A stretch of DNA of 7,061 nucleotides from an uncultured Lachnospiraceae bacterium (GTDB lineage: Bacteria > Bacillota > Clostridia > Lachnospirales > Lachnospiraceae), in the NCBI GenBank assembly GCA_902766845.1, contig CACXFD010000041.1, positions 1 to 7,061 on the forward strand. The letters are read 5' to 3'. The notes under the pieces were generated by a model. It was given only the letters and a program-made list of their open reading frames with translations. It made no database searches and was not told the DNA's origin. The translations under genes and the position numbers were made by a program. Each line of letters starts with the position of its first letter. Positions within the stretch are counted from its first letter, which is position 1. Positions 1 to 5,905 of this stretch are shown in pieces.

Positions 1-120
1 GGCCCGGCTCTGTGCGCCGGCCGGCAAGACCGTTCCGCCGGAACTTGATTCAGACAAGCAAATAGAATGGATCTCGATTCTCAATTCGTGATCCGGTCCG
101 GGATCCGATCCGGTCCACGG
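1..120. other. Left-edge region downstream of aroC; possible gene end, unresolved
   Basis: No gene can be assigned with confidence. On the plus strand, the frame beginning at base 2 is open from the window edge to a TGA at 89-91 and would encode a 29-residue C-terminal tail (ending in QIEWISILNS). This would be a gene converging on aroC. A second plus frame is open until a TAG at 64-66, and a minus-strand frame is also open to the edge, so an open frame here is weak evidence. The stretch from about 45 to 90 is more AT-rich than the flanking genes, as expected for intergenic DNA. I see no hairpin followed by a T-run that would serve as a clear terminator for aroC. Confidence 0.3.
90..116. repeat. 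Two direct copies of a 10-bp repeat (GATCCGGTCC)
   Basis: GATCCGGTCC occurs at 90-99 and again at 107-116, a 17-bp period, immediately past the aroC stop codon. The intervening bases include the palindrome GGATCC. No function is evident. Similar CCGGTCCG runs recur in other intergenic stretches of the window (for example 4799-4810), so it may only reflect the local base composition. Confidence 0.6.
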
Positions 121-1206
121 TCAGAGCCGGTCCGCGCGGGCGCCCTCCTGCTCCAGCCACAGATCCGCCAGGACCAGCGCCGTCATGGCTTCGATGACCG
201 CGCAGCCGCGAATGGCCGCGCACGGATCGTGGCGGCCGGCTATGGAAACGGACGCGCCGTTTCCGGCACGGTCCACGGTCTGCTGTTCTTTGGAAATGCT
301 CGGTGTGGGCTTGAACGCCGCGCGCAGGACGATCTCCTGCCCGGTGCTGATGCCGCCGAGCACGCCGCCCGCGTGGTTGGACAGGAAGACCGGTCTTCCG
401 TCCGGTCCGGGCGCCATCGGATCGTTCATTTCCGATCCGAGCCGTGCCGCGGCCGCGAAGCCGTCCCCGATCTCCACGCCCCTCACCGCTCCGACGGACA
501 TCACGGCCGCGGCCAGACGGGCATCCAGCTTGTCAAAGACCGGTTCGCCGAGGCCGGCCGGCACGCCGGTGACACGGCACTCCGCCAGGCCTCCGCACGA
601 ATCGCCGGCCGCGCGGCAGCTGTCCAGGTATCTGAGCGCTTCGGAAAGGCGTTCCTCCGAAGCAAAGCGCAGGCCGTTCTCCCGCGCCTTCTCCGGCCGG
701 ATCTCTTCCGGCCGCAGACGCACCGGGCCGATCTGTGTCAGATATACATCGATCCGCACGCCAAAGCGTCCGAGCAGTTTTTCCGCCACGGCCCCGGCCG
801 CCACGCGCGCCGCGGTCTCCCGCGCCGAAGCGCGTCCGCCGCCGCGGTGGTCCCGCACGCCGTATTTGGCTTCATAGGTATAGTCCGCGTGACCGGGACG
901 GTATACATCCTTCAGCGCATAATACGCCGACGGATCAGCATCGTGGTTGCGAATCAGCAGGCTGATCGGGGTGCCCGTCGTCACGCCCTCAAAGACGCCC
1001 GACAGGATCTCGACCCGGTCCTCTTCCCGGCGGGCTGACACGCACGCGCCGGTCCCCGGGCGGCGCCGGTCCAGCTTCTCCTGAATGTCCGCCTCCGAGA
1101 GCGGCAGGCCGGCCGGACAGCCGTCGATCACGGCCCCGACCGCGGGCCCGTGCGACTCTCCCCAGGTCATCACGCGAAACCGCGCGCCGAAAACGTTCCC
1201 CGCCAC
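121..1206 (-). CDS. aroC: Chorismate synthase
   Basis: Catalyses the last step of the shikimate pathway, 5-enolpyruvylshikimate-3-phosphate to chorismate, using reduced FMN; cytosolic. The 361-residue product matches the usual family length. Visible signatures run the full length: WGESHG with His19 (residues 15-20), RRRPG (47-51), PGHADYT (104-110), the FMN-site region RGGGRASARET (121-131), PAGLGEPVFDKLD (216-228), SNHAGGVLGGISTGQ (276-290) and GRHDPC (324-329) before the AMTALVLAD helix. The start is GTG at 1204-1206, supported by the family-typical N-terminus and a GGAGG seven bases upstream. An ATG at codon 13 would cut into the conserved N-terminal strand. It lies two bases after the lactonase stop, so the two are almost certainly co-transcribed. 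No missing residue or frameshift is seen. Whether the enzyme has its own flavin reductase activity cannot be read from this sequence. Confidence 0.97.
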   Translation of the reverse strand: MAGNVFGARFRVMTWGESHGPAVGAVIDGCPAGLPLSEADIQEKLDRRRPGTGACVSARREEDRVEILSGVFEGVTTGTPISLLIRNHDADPSAYYALKDVYRPGHADYTYEAKYGVRDHRGGGRASARETAARVAAGAVAEKLLGRFGVRIDVYLTQIGPVRLRPEEIRPEKARENGLRFASEERLSEALRYLDSCRAAGDSCGGLAECRVTGVPAGLGEPVFDKLDARLAAAVMSVGAVRGVEIGDGFAAAARLGSEMNDPMAPGPDGRPVFLSNHAGGVLGGISTGQEIVLRAAFKPTPSISKEQQTVDRAGNGASVSIAGRHDPCAAIRGCAVIEAMTALVLADLWLEQEGARADRL

Positions 1207-1208
1207 GG

Positions 1209-2267
1209 TCAGGCCTCCGGGAGCTTCAGGAGCACGGCCTTGTTCGGCTCGTCCACATGGGCGGGACGGTTGCGCATGACCATGATCCCCTTTTCGTAAT
1301 CGATATGGAAGCAGGTGATCGAATCACCGGTATGGTTGACCGAATACAGCGTCTCCCCGTCCGCGAACAGGCCGCAGTCCTTCGGATACGCGCCGCTGAC
1401 CGGCAGCACGAAGCGCTGGCGCAGATGACCGGTCACGGCGTTGCGGTCGAACATCGCGACGCTGTTGTCTCCGGCGTTGGTGCAGAACACGTGCTTCTGG
1501 TCCGGGCTCAAAAACAGGCTCGTGGCCGCGGACCGGTCCGACGCCTTCTTTCCGAGCGTCGATACCTGCTGCAGCAGCACGAATTCGGGCGCATCGCCCT
1601 TGTCTTCATAGCTGTAGACCGTGACCTCGTTGAGCAGCTCGCTCATCACGTAGGCAAACTGGCCGTCTTCCGAGAACACCATGTGGCGCGGGCCCGAATC
1701 GAGCTCGCAGCGGATGATGTAGCAGAGCCGCAGGTGGCCGCTCTTGGGCCGAATCGAATAGACCTTGATCTGGTCGATGCCGGCGTCTACCGCGCAGATG
1801 TATTTTTCATCCGGCGTGAAGCACGCGCAGGTCACGTGAGGCTTGAAGCCGCGCTCGGCGACGCTGCCGAGGCCTTCGTGGAAGACGCCGTCCGCGATTC
1901 CGGACACCACGCCGTCCGGGCCGATCTTCATGACCGTGACCTTCCCGTCATGCGAGCCGGCCACCAGCAGGAAGCGGTTGGCCTTATCGAGCGACAGATA
2001 GCAGCCGCGCATGCCGCGGATGCCAGTCGTCGCGATCTTTTTCAGGTTTCCGTCCGGCTGCACCTCGAAGGTGACCACGCCTTCATCCGCGATCGAATAC
2101 AGGTGCTTCTGATCGCGGGACAGGATCAGGTACGAGGAGTTGTTCACCTCGACCTCGCAGCGCCGGACCAGCGTGTCCCGCTCCGGCTCCACGTCAAAGA
2201 TCGTGATCCCCTTGCTGTTTCCCAGATAGGTATAGGATCCAACGTATGCCACATATCTCCCGGCCAT
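1209..2267 (-). CDS. Lactonase family beta-propeller protein (6-phosphogluconolactonase-like)
   Basis: A 352-residue member of the YbhE/Pgl seven-bladed beta-propeller family (Pfam Lactonase type). Characterised relatives hydrolyse 6-phosphogluconolactone in the oxidative pentose phosphate pathway. It opens with YVAYVGSYTYLGNSKGITIFDVE, the usual first blade. Blade-like repeats follow: FKPHVTCACFTPDEKYICAVD, GPRHMVFSEDGQFAYVMSE, ATSLFLSPDQKHVFCTN and YPKDCGLFADGETLYSVNHTGDSI. There is no signal peptide, so it should be cytosolic. The ATG at 2265-2267 is chosen because GGAGGA (2275-2280) sits seven bases upstream. Longer forms reaching 2390 would start only a few bases from the predicted transcription start. 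Several positions differ from the best-known Pgl sequences (PHVT where PHxH is common, NAG where NRG is common), so family membership is firm but the substrate is not. Confidence 0.85.
   Translation of the reverse strand: MAGRYVAYVGSYTYLGNSKGITIFDVEPERDTLVRRCEVEVNNSSYLILSRDQKHLYSIADEGVVTFEVQPDGNLKKIATTGIRGMRGCYLSLDKANRFLLVAGSHDGKVTVMKIGPDGVVSGIADGVFHEGLGSVAERGFKPHVTCACFTPDEKYICAVDAGIDQIKVYSIRPKSGHLRLCYIIRCELDSGPRHMVFSEDGQFAYVMSELLNEVTVYSYEDKGDAPEFVLLQQVSTLGKKASDRSAATSLFLSPDQKHVFCTNAGDNSVAMFDRNAVTGHLRQRFVLPVSGAYPKDCGLFADGETLYSVNHTGDSITCFHIDYEKGIMVMRNRPAHVDEPNKAVLLKLPEA
1214..1218 (-). promoter_or_regulatory. aroC ribosome binding site inside the lactonase gene end
   Basis: The minus strand reads GGAGG here, seven bases before the GTG start of aroC and within the last codons of the lactonase gene. 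The arrangement stop TGA (1209-1211), two bases, then GTG suggests translational coupling, with ribosomes finishing the lactonase able to re-initiate on aroC. The site also decides between the GTG at 1206 and the later ATG at codon 13. Confidence 0.8.
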
Positions 2268-2334
2268 CTGTCTGTCCTCCCGGTCCATGCGTGATCTTGT
2301 TTCCCGGGACGGTGCGCGTCGGCGCCCGTCCGTT

Positions 2335-2372
2335 CCGGGCCGCCCGGCAGGCATCCGTCCGTACCCGGACGG
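2335..2372 (-). promoter_or_regulatory. Two GC-rich hairpins in the lactonase-aroC leader
   Basis: The leader from the predicted transcription start (near 2394) to the start codon is about 127 bases. It holds two perfect inverted repeats: CCGTCCG, 4-base loop, CGGACGG (2355-2372) and CCGGG, 3-base loop, CCCGG (2335-2347). Neither is followed by a T-run, so neither looks like a terminator or attenuator. They could be RNA structure affecting translation or stability, or chance in GC-rich DNA. I recognise no known riboswitch here. Confidence 0.4.
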
Positions 2373-2400
2373 CGCATCGCAGGCGTCCATCTATTGACTC

Positions 2401-2429
2401 AGTATATCACAAGGTGATGGGCTTCGCAA
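2401..2429 (-). promoter_or_regulatory. Predicted housekeeping promoter for lactonase-aroC
   Basis: Read on the minus strand: a -35 box TTGCGA (2424-2429), exactly 17 bases of spacer, and a -10 box TATACT (2401-2406) preceded by TTGTGA, which gives a TRTGn extended -10. This fits a SigA/sigma-70-type promoter closely. It sits in an AT-richer island within GC-rich surroundings. Transcription should begin near 2394. Confidence 0.8.
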
Positions 2430-2523
2430 GGGATGCGGCTCTTCCAATGCTGAAAAGCCGCGGTTTTCATCATCTTCCGGGGCCGCTGCCGGACCCGGAC
2501 CGATCCTTTTTTCCGTGCTCCCG

Positions 2524-2552
2524 TTGCAGACCTCTCCCGCTTGTGCTACACT
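2524..2552 (+). promoter_or_regulatory. Predicted promoter for luxS
   Basis: A -35-like TTGCAG (2524-2529), a 17-base spacer and a -10 box TACACT (2547-2552) with an upstream TTGTGC, so an extended -10. The -35 matches the consensus TTGACA at only three positions, but the extended -10 and the exact spacing match the other promoters of this window. Transcription should begin near 2559, about 107 bases before the luxS start codon. Confidence 0.7.
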
Positions 2553-2558
2553 GGATGG

Positions 2559-2665
2559 GAGGCGTGTCGTCCCTGCGGCGCATGGTATCGCAGAGTCCGT
2601 CCTCTGATCGAATGATCATCGTTTCGAAAGCCGGTCCGAACCGCTTCCGAAGAAAGAGAGAGCCC
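2559..2665 (+). promoter_or_regulatory. luxS 5' leader with a row of small hairpins
   Basis: The stretch between the predicted transcription start and the luxS ATG contains several short inverted repeats. These include AGAG/CTCT (2592-2605), TGATC-GAAT-GATCA (2605-2618) and CGGT-CCGA-ACCG (2632-2643), then a purine run GAAAGAGAGAG (2652-2662) acting as a weak ribosome binding site. I do not recognise a SAM or SAH riboswitch consensus. A regulatory role is only a possibility. Confidence 0.35.
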
Positions 2666-3142
2666 ATGGAAAAGATCACGAGCTTCACCGTCAATCATCT
2701 GGACCTGCTGCCCGGCGTCTATGTGTCACGCATCGACCCGGTCGGCGATACCTTCGTCACGACGTTCGACATCCGCATGACCGCGCCCAACCGGGAGCCG
2801 GTCCTGAACACCGCGGAGGTGCATACGATCGAGCACCTCGGCGCCACGTTCCTGCGCAACCACCCGGTCTGGGGCCCGCGCGTGCTCTATTTCGGGCCGA
2901 TGGGCTGCCGCACCGGCTTCTATCTGCTGCTGACCGGGCGCCTCTCGTCCGAAGACGTCCTGCCGCTCCTGACCGAATGCTGGGCCTTCATGAAGGATTA
3001 TGAGGGCGATGTCCCGGGACAGGCCGCGCGGGACTGCGGCAACTATCTGGACATGAACCTGCCGCTCACGCGGATCGTCTGCGCGCGGTATCACGACGTG
3101 CTCACGCACATCACGCCCGACCGGCTCACGTATCCGGAATAA
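2666..3142 (+). CDS. luxS: S-ribosylhomocysteine lyase, AI-2 precursor synthesis
   Basis: Cleaves S-ribosylhomocysteine to homocysteine and 4,5-dihydroxy-2,3-pentanedione, the precursor of autoinducer-2, in the activated methyl cycle; cytosolic, homodimeric and Fe(II)-dependent in characterised relatives. The 158-residue product has the family's normal length. The metal ligands are visible as His53 and His57 in HTIEHLGATFLRN (53-65) and Cys124 in DCGNYLDMNL. The catalytic pair is Glu56 and Cys81, the latter in MGCRTGFYLL (79-88). The N-terminus MEKITSFTVNHLDLLPGVYVSR is typical and fixes the start at 2666. The open frame extends upstream to 2246 but that part has no LuxS similarity. luxS stands alone on this strand, with no nucleosidase (mtn/pfs) or methionine-cycle gene in the window, and ends directly in a terminator hairpin. 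Confidence 0.97.
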   Translation: MEKITSFTVNHLDLLPGVYVSRIDPVGDTFVTTFDIRMTAPNREPVLNTAEVHTIEHLGATFLRNHPVWGPRVLYFGPMGCRTGFYLLLTGRLSSEDVLPLLTECWAFMKDYEGDVPGQAARDCGNYLDMNLPLTRIVCARYHDVLTHITPDRLTYPE

Positions 3143-3175
3143 AACGGGACGGCCTTGCACCGGCCGTCCCGTTTT
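3141..3175. terminator. Bidirectional intrinsic terminator between luxS and the oxidoreductase
   Basis: A perfect 14-bp inverted repeat: AAAACGGGACGGCC (3141-3154), a 7-base loop, and its exact complement ending in TTTT (3162-3175). The AAAA at one end and TTTT at the other supply a short U-tract in both directions. It therefore fits the ends of both convergent transcripts: luxS, and the endonuclease-GNAT-GtrA-oxidoreductase operon. The last two bases of the luxS stop codon are already part of the stem. Confidence 0.93.
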
Positions 3176-3202
3176 ACTTCTCTTACTTCTCTTACTTCTC
3201 TT
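3176..3202. repeat. Three tandem copies of a 9-bp unit over a stop codon
   Basis: ACTTCTCTT is repeated at 3176-3184, 3185-3193 and 3194-3202, followed by a near copy running into 3203-3211. On the minus strand the unit reads GAGAAGTAA in frame with the oxidoreductase. The gene thus ends in Glu-Lys-Lys-stop and is followed by Glu-Lys-stop units, giving four in-frame TAA codons in all (3201-3203 and three more). Slipped-strand duplication of the last three codons is the simplest origin. Confidence 0.9.
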
Positions 3203-4748
3203 ACTTCTTCTCGTGATAGGACTTCTCGGTATTGACGTCCCAGATCTCCGCCTTCGAGCGGTCGCCGCGGCGGATGTGCTCCGCGGCCAGAATGGCCGTC
3301 AGCATCGAATGGTCCATGTTGTTGTAACGGTGCTGACCGTTGCGTCCCACACACCAGAGGTTTTCAAATCCATCCAGATACGCGCGGATCTGACCGAACT
3401 GCGCGTAGGTGTCGAAATAAGCCGGATACGCCTTCTTCACGCGCTCGCGGTGGGCGTCTTTCACGGCGTCCTTCCCGATCACGCCCATCTTCTGCAGTTC
3501 CCTGACCGCGAACGCCACGGTCTGCTCTTCCGTCATGTTCCAGAAATCGTCGCCTTCGGCGCAGAAGTACTCGAGCCCGATCCAGACCGTTTCCACCGGG
3601 TCCTTGACCATGTACGGCGACCAGTTGTTGAAGATCTGGATGCGTCCGAGCTTCACGCCCTTATCCTGCACGTAGATCCAGCAGTCGGGAACGATGTTTC
3701 CGAGCGTCTTGCGGCGGGTCTGGTTCTTCAGCTGCAGCCGGTCCACCAGCAGGCCCACGGTCACGAAATCGCGGTACGGCAGGCCCTGCGCGAGGCGCCG
3801 CACGTCCTCCGGAGCCCCGAGGCCCTGCGCCAGGTCCTTGACCGGCATCGAGGAGATGAACTCATCGCCTTCGATCTCTTTCTCCCCCTCCGGTGTGCGG
3901 CACACGGCGGCCGTGATCCGTCCGCCCTCGGTCCGAAAGCCCGTGACCTCATGGCCGTAGAGGATCTGTCCGCCCATCTCCTGCACACGCGCCCCGACGA
4001 GCTCCCAGAGCTGGCCGGGACCGTATTTCGGATACCAGAACTGCTCGATCAGCGAAGTCTCGGCGTTTTTATTATTCTTCTTCCCCAGGACCTTGGAGAC
4101 CATATCCTTCAGGATGGCCCGGATCGACAGTCCCTTGACGCGCTGCGCGCCCCAGTCCGCCGAGATCTCGCGCGGATGGCGGCCCCAGAGCTTCTCGGTG
4201 TAGCCCTCAAAGAACATCGAGTACAGGACCCGGCCAAAGCGGTTGATGTAAAAGTTCTCGAGATTGGTCTCCGGGAGCTTTTTCACGCATGCGTGCAGAT
4301 AGGAAAAGCCCGCCCGCGCGGTCGTGACAAGGCCCATGTTCCGGATCGTGTTCAGGTTCATCGAGACCGGATAATCAAAAAAGGCCTTATTGTAATAGAT
4401 CCGCGAGATGCGGTCGCGGACCAGCATGACTTCGTCTTCCTTTTCCGGGTCCGGGCCGCCGGCCGCCAGCGGCTTTTCCCGGCCCAGCACCTTGTCGTCG
4501 AACGCAGGGCGCCCCTGGACCGGCATCATCTGCGCCCACCAGTCCATGATGCGGTCATCCTTCGAGAAGAAGCGGTGCCCGCCGATGTCCATGCGGTTTC
4601 CCTGATAGCGCGCGGTGCGGGAGATGCCGCCCAGCGTATCGCTCTCTTCGAGGACAGTCACCCGGATGTCCGGATCGTTTTTCTTCAGCAGTTCATAGGC
4701 CGCGGTCAGGCCCGCCGGCCCGCCGCCGATGATGACGATGTTCTTCAT
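3201..4748 (-). CDS. FAD-dependent oxidoreductase, UDP-galactopyranose mutase-like / HemY-like
   Basis: A 515-residue flavoprotein of the amine oxidase / protoporphyrinogen oxidase / UDP-galactopyranose mutase fold class. The N-terminal dinucleotide-binding motif GGGPAG is at residues 8-13, with the ribose-binding acidic residues Glu34/Glu35 after the second strand. LGGISRT follows (39-45), then DIGGHRFFSK (54-63), a hallmark of this subgroup. The C-terminal FAD site is GRNGQHRYNNMDHSML (about 468-483). No signal peptide or membrane span is evident. The start ATG has GGGGAG six bases upstream. The gene lies 69 bp downstream of a GtrA-family gene, an association that suggests action on a nucleotide- or lipid-linked sugar. 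The actual substrate is unknown, and ordinary UDP-galactopyranose mutases are shorter (roughly 370-400 residues), so I do not assign glf. Confidence 0.85.
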   Translation of the reverse strand: MKNIVIIGGGPAGLTAAYELLKKNDPDIRVTVLEESDTLGGISRTARYQGNRMDIGGHRFFSKDDRIMDWWAQMMPVQGRPAFDDKVLGREKPLAAGGPDPEKEDEVMLVRDRISRIYYNKAFFDYPVSMNLNTIRNMGLVTTARAGFSYLHACVKKLPETNLENFYINRFGRVLYSMFFEGYTEKLWGRHPREISADWGAQRVKGLSIRAILKDMVSKVLGKKNNKNAETSLIEQFWYPKYGPGQLWELVGARVQEMGGQILYGHEVTGFRTEGGRITAAVCRTPEGEKEIEGDEFISSMPVKDLAQGLGAPEDVRRLAQGLPYRDFVTVGLLVDRLQLKNQTRRKTLGNIVPDCWIYVQDKGVKLGRIQIFNNWSPYMVKDPVETVWIGLEYFCAEGDDFWNMTEEQTVAFAVRELQKMGVIGKDAVKDAHRERVKKAYPAYFDTYAQFGQIRAYLDGFENLWCVGRNGQHRYNNMDHSMLTAILAAEHIRRGDRSKAEIWDVNTEKSYHEKK

Positions 4749-4782
4749 GTTCCACTCCCCGGCCGCCTGTCCGCGGCCCGTC

Positions 4783-4796
4783 GGGCCTAAAGGCCC
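4783..4796. repeat. Short GC-rich hairpin between GtrA and the oxidoreductase
   Basis: GGGCCTAAAGGCCC is a near-palindrome (5-bp arms, 4-base loop) inside the 69-bp gap. There is no T-run on either side, so it is unlikely to end transcription. In the operon mRNA it could act as a processing or stabilising structure. CCGGTCCGGTCCGG-type sequence lies beside it. Confidence 0.45.
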
Positions 4797-4817
4797 CCGG
4801 TCCGGTCCGGCACCGTC

Positions 4818-5291
4818 TCAGTTCTTTTTATTATACAGCAGGTACTTCCTCGCGAAAAAGTTCCAGAAGAAGGCGATGCCGGTCGCGAGGACCTGACCCA
4901 CCAGGTAATATTTGTCCGCGGGCAGGAGCTTTCCGAAGACCTGCGCCTGGGCGAGCGGCTTGTCGAACAGCCAGATCAGGCCCTGGTTGATGCCGAGCCC
5001 CACCACGCCGATCAGCGCAAAGGCAGCGAATTCCGCGGCGCGGTTTTGGATCGCGTTGTGGTCAAAGACCCACAGCGTCGAGATCACGTAATTGAACACG
5101 AGGCCTCCGACGAACCCGATCAGGTTCGCGATATTCGCGTCCAGATGAAAGACTTCCTTGAGCAGGACCAAAAGGCCCCACTGCACCACCGTGGCGCCGC
5201 CGCCCACGAATACGTAGCGGATGAACTGCCCGAGGGTGCTGTTCGTTTTCTTCAGGATGGACGGTCCGCCCTCCCGATCTATTTTCTCCAT
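4818..5291 (-). CDS. GtrA-family four-helix membrane protein
   Basis: A 157-residue integral membrane protein. Characterised GtrA relatives act in moving or presenting polyprenyl-phosphate-linked sugars during surface polysaccharide modification. Four hydrophobic segments are visible at about residues 23-44, 52-76, 87-109 and 129-152. Family-typical stretches are FIRYVFVGGGATVVQWGLL, NYVISTLWVF and FWNFFARKYLLY near the end, with a basic C-terminus. ATG at 5289-5291 is chosen because AGGAAAGG (5299-5306) lies seven bases upstream. A longer form from a TTG at 5354 would overlap the GNAT gene and add a hydrophilic, atypical tail. It belongs to the endonuclease-GNAT-GtrA-oxidoreductase run. No glycosyltransferase partner lies inside the window. 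Confidence 0.9.
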   Translation of the reverse strand: MEKIDREGGPSILKKTNSTLGQFIRYVFVGGGATVVQWGLLVLLKEVFHLDANIANLIGFVGGLVFNYVISTLWVFDHNAIQNRAAEFAAFALIGVVGLGINQGLIWLFDKPLAQAQVFGKLLPADKYYLVGQVLATGIAFFWNFFARKYLLYNKKN

Positions 5292-5337
5292 GCTGCTGCC
5301 TTTCCTGTTTGCCGCGGTCCCGGATCTTCCGCGGCCG

Positions 5338-5838
5338 TTACTTCTTTCCTTCAAACCGGATCATGGCCTCCGGATCCGGCCGGAACCCGTAGCTCTGATA
5401 CAGCCGGACCGCGTCCGGGTTCTGCGTGGCCAGTTCATACCGCACAAGGCCCAGTTCCTCTCCGAGCCGCAGGCAGGCCTCGAATACGGCCCGCTGCAGG
5501 CCGCGGCGCCGATGCTCCGGCACCGTATAGACGCTGCTGATATAGCCCACACGGCCGGTCAGGTCATCCGCCTGCGGGAAGTACGGAAACAGCGTCAGGC
5601 CGCAGAGCGAGACCGGCTCCGCCGGCCCGTCCGGGAGGAATGCCCCGAACAGGAACAGATCGCGGTCCAGATGCTCTTCCAGAAACGCGTGCGTGCGCTC
5701 TTCAAGCACCTCCCGCGGAATCCCGAGATCGCCCCGGTGATCCGTCAGCTGCAGCTCGATGCGCAGCCGCACGATGGCCGGTATATCGTCCTTTGTCAGC
5801 CGGCGCACCCGCGCGCCGGGCTGTCTGCTCTCCGTCAT
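5338..5838 (-). CDS. GNAT-family N-acetyltransferase
   Basis: A 166-residue single-domain GNAT protein transferring an acetyl group from acetyl-CoA to an unknown amine; cytosolic. The acetyl-CoA pyrophosphate-binding loop is HRRRGLQR (109-116) after the strand VGYISSVYTV, followed by the helix AVFEACLRLGEELG. The motif B region NPDAVRLYQSYGF (140-152) is the classic end of the fold. The N-terminal RRLTKDDIPAIVRLR (12-26) is also standard. GGAGG lies only four bases from the ATG, slightly close, but the later GTG at codon 11 has no binding site. It is 67 bp after the endonuclease and 46 bp before GtrA, in the same direction, so probably the same transcript. Nothing in the context defines the substrate. 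Confidence 0.9.
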   Translation of the reverse strand: MTESRQPGARVRRLTKDDIPAIVRLRIELQLTDHRGDLGIPREVLEERTHAFLEEHLDRDLFLFGAFLPDGPAEPVSLCGLTLFPYFPQADDLTGRVGYISSVYTVPEHRRRGLQRAVFEACLRLGEELGLVRYELATQNPDAVRLYQSYGFRPDPEAMIRFEGKK

Positions 5839-5905
5839 CTCTCCTCCGCCGTGCCTTCCTGCCGGTCCGCTTCCCGCAGGGGCCGCCTGGTGCGCCGCAC
5901 TGCGC

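Noticed and set aside
67..1038. A 323-codon plus-strand open frame opposite aroC, with another (185-877) in a different frame
   Set aside because: aroC is complete and unmistakable on the other strand. The plus-strand products are arginine-rich and low in structure, as expected of shadows.
1257..2294. A 345-codon plus-strand open frame opposite the lactonase
   Set aside because: The composition is typical of an antisense shadow, there are no domain motifs, and the minus-strand propeller protein has a strong ribosome binding site and promoter.
2435..2461. Inverted repeat GCGGCT...AGCCGC followed by GGTTTTC, considered as a terminator or attenuator
   Set aside because: The stem is only 6 bp around a 15-base loop, the T-run is short, and it lies upstream of the luxS promoter and just behind the -35 box of the lactonase promoter, so there is no transcript for it to end.
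2246..2665. Upstream extension of the luxS reading frame
   Set aside because: It covers the divergent lactonase start, both promoters and non-conserved sequence. LuxS proteins begin at the ATG at 2666.
3091..3354. Minus-strand frame with repeated Arg-Glu-Val units, considered as a small repeat protein
   Set aside because: The apparent repeat is the 9-bp tandem unit read in another frame, running across the terminator and overlapping the ends of luxS and the oxidoreductase.
3213..4790. A 525-codon open frame on the plus strand opposite the oxidoreductase
   Set aside because: It is the antisense shadow of a clear FAD enzyme. Its protein is rich in Arg, His, Asp and Val without recognisable motifs, and such long shadows are expected in high-GC DNA with a strong third-position bias.
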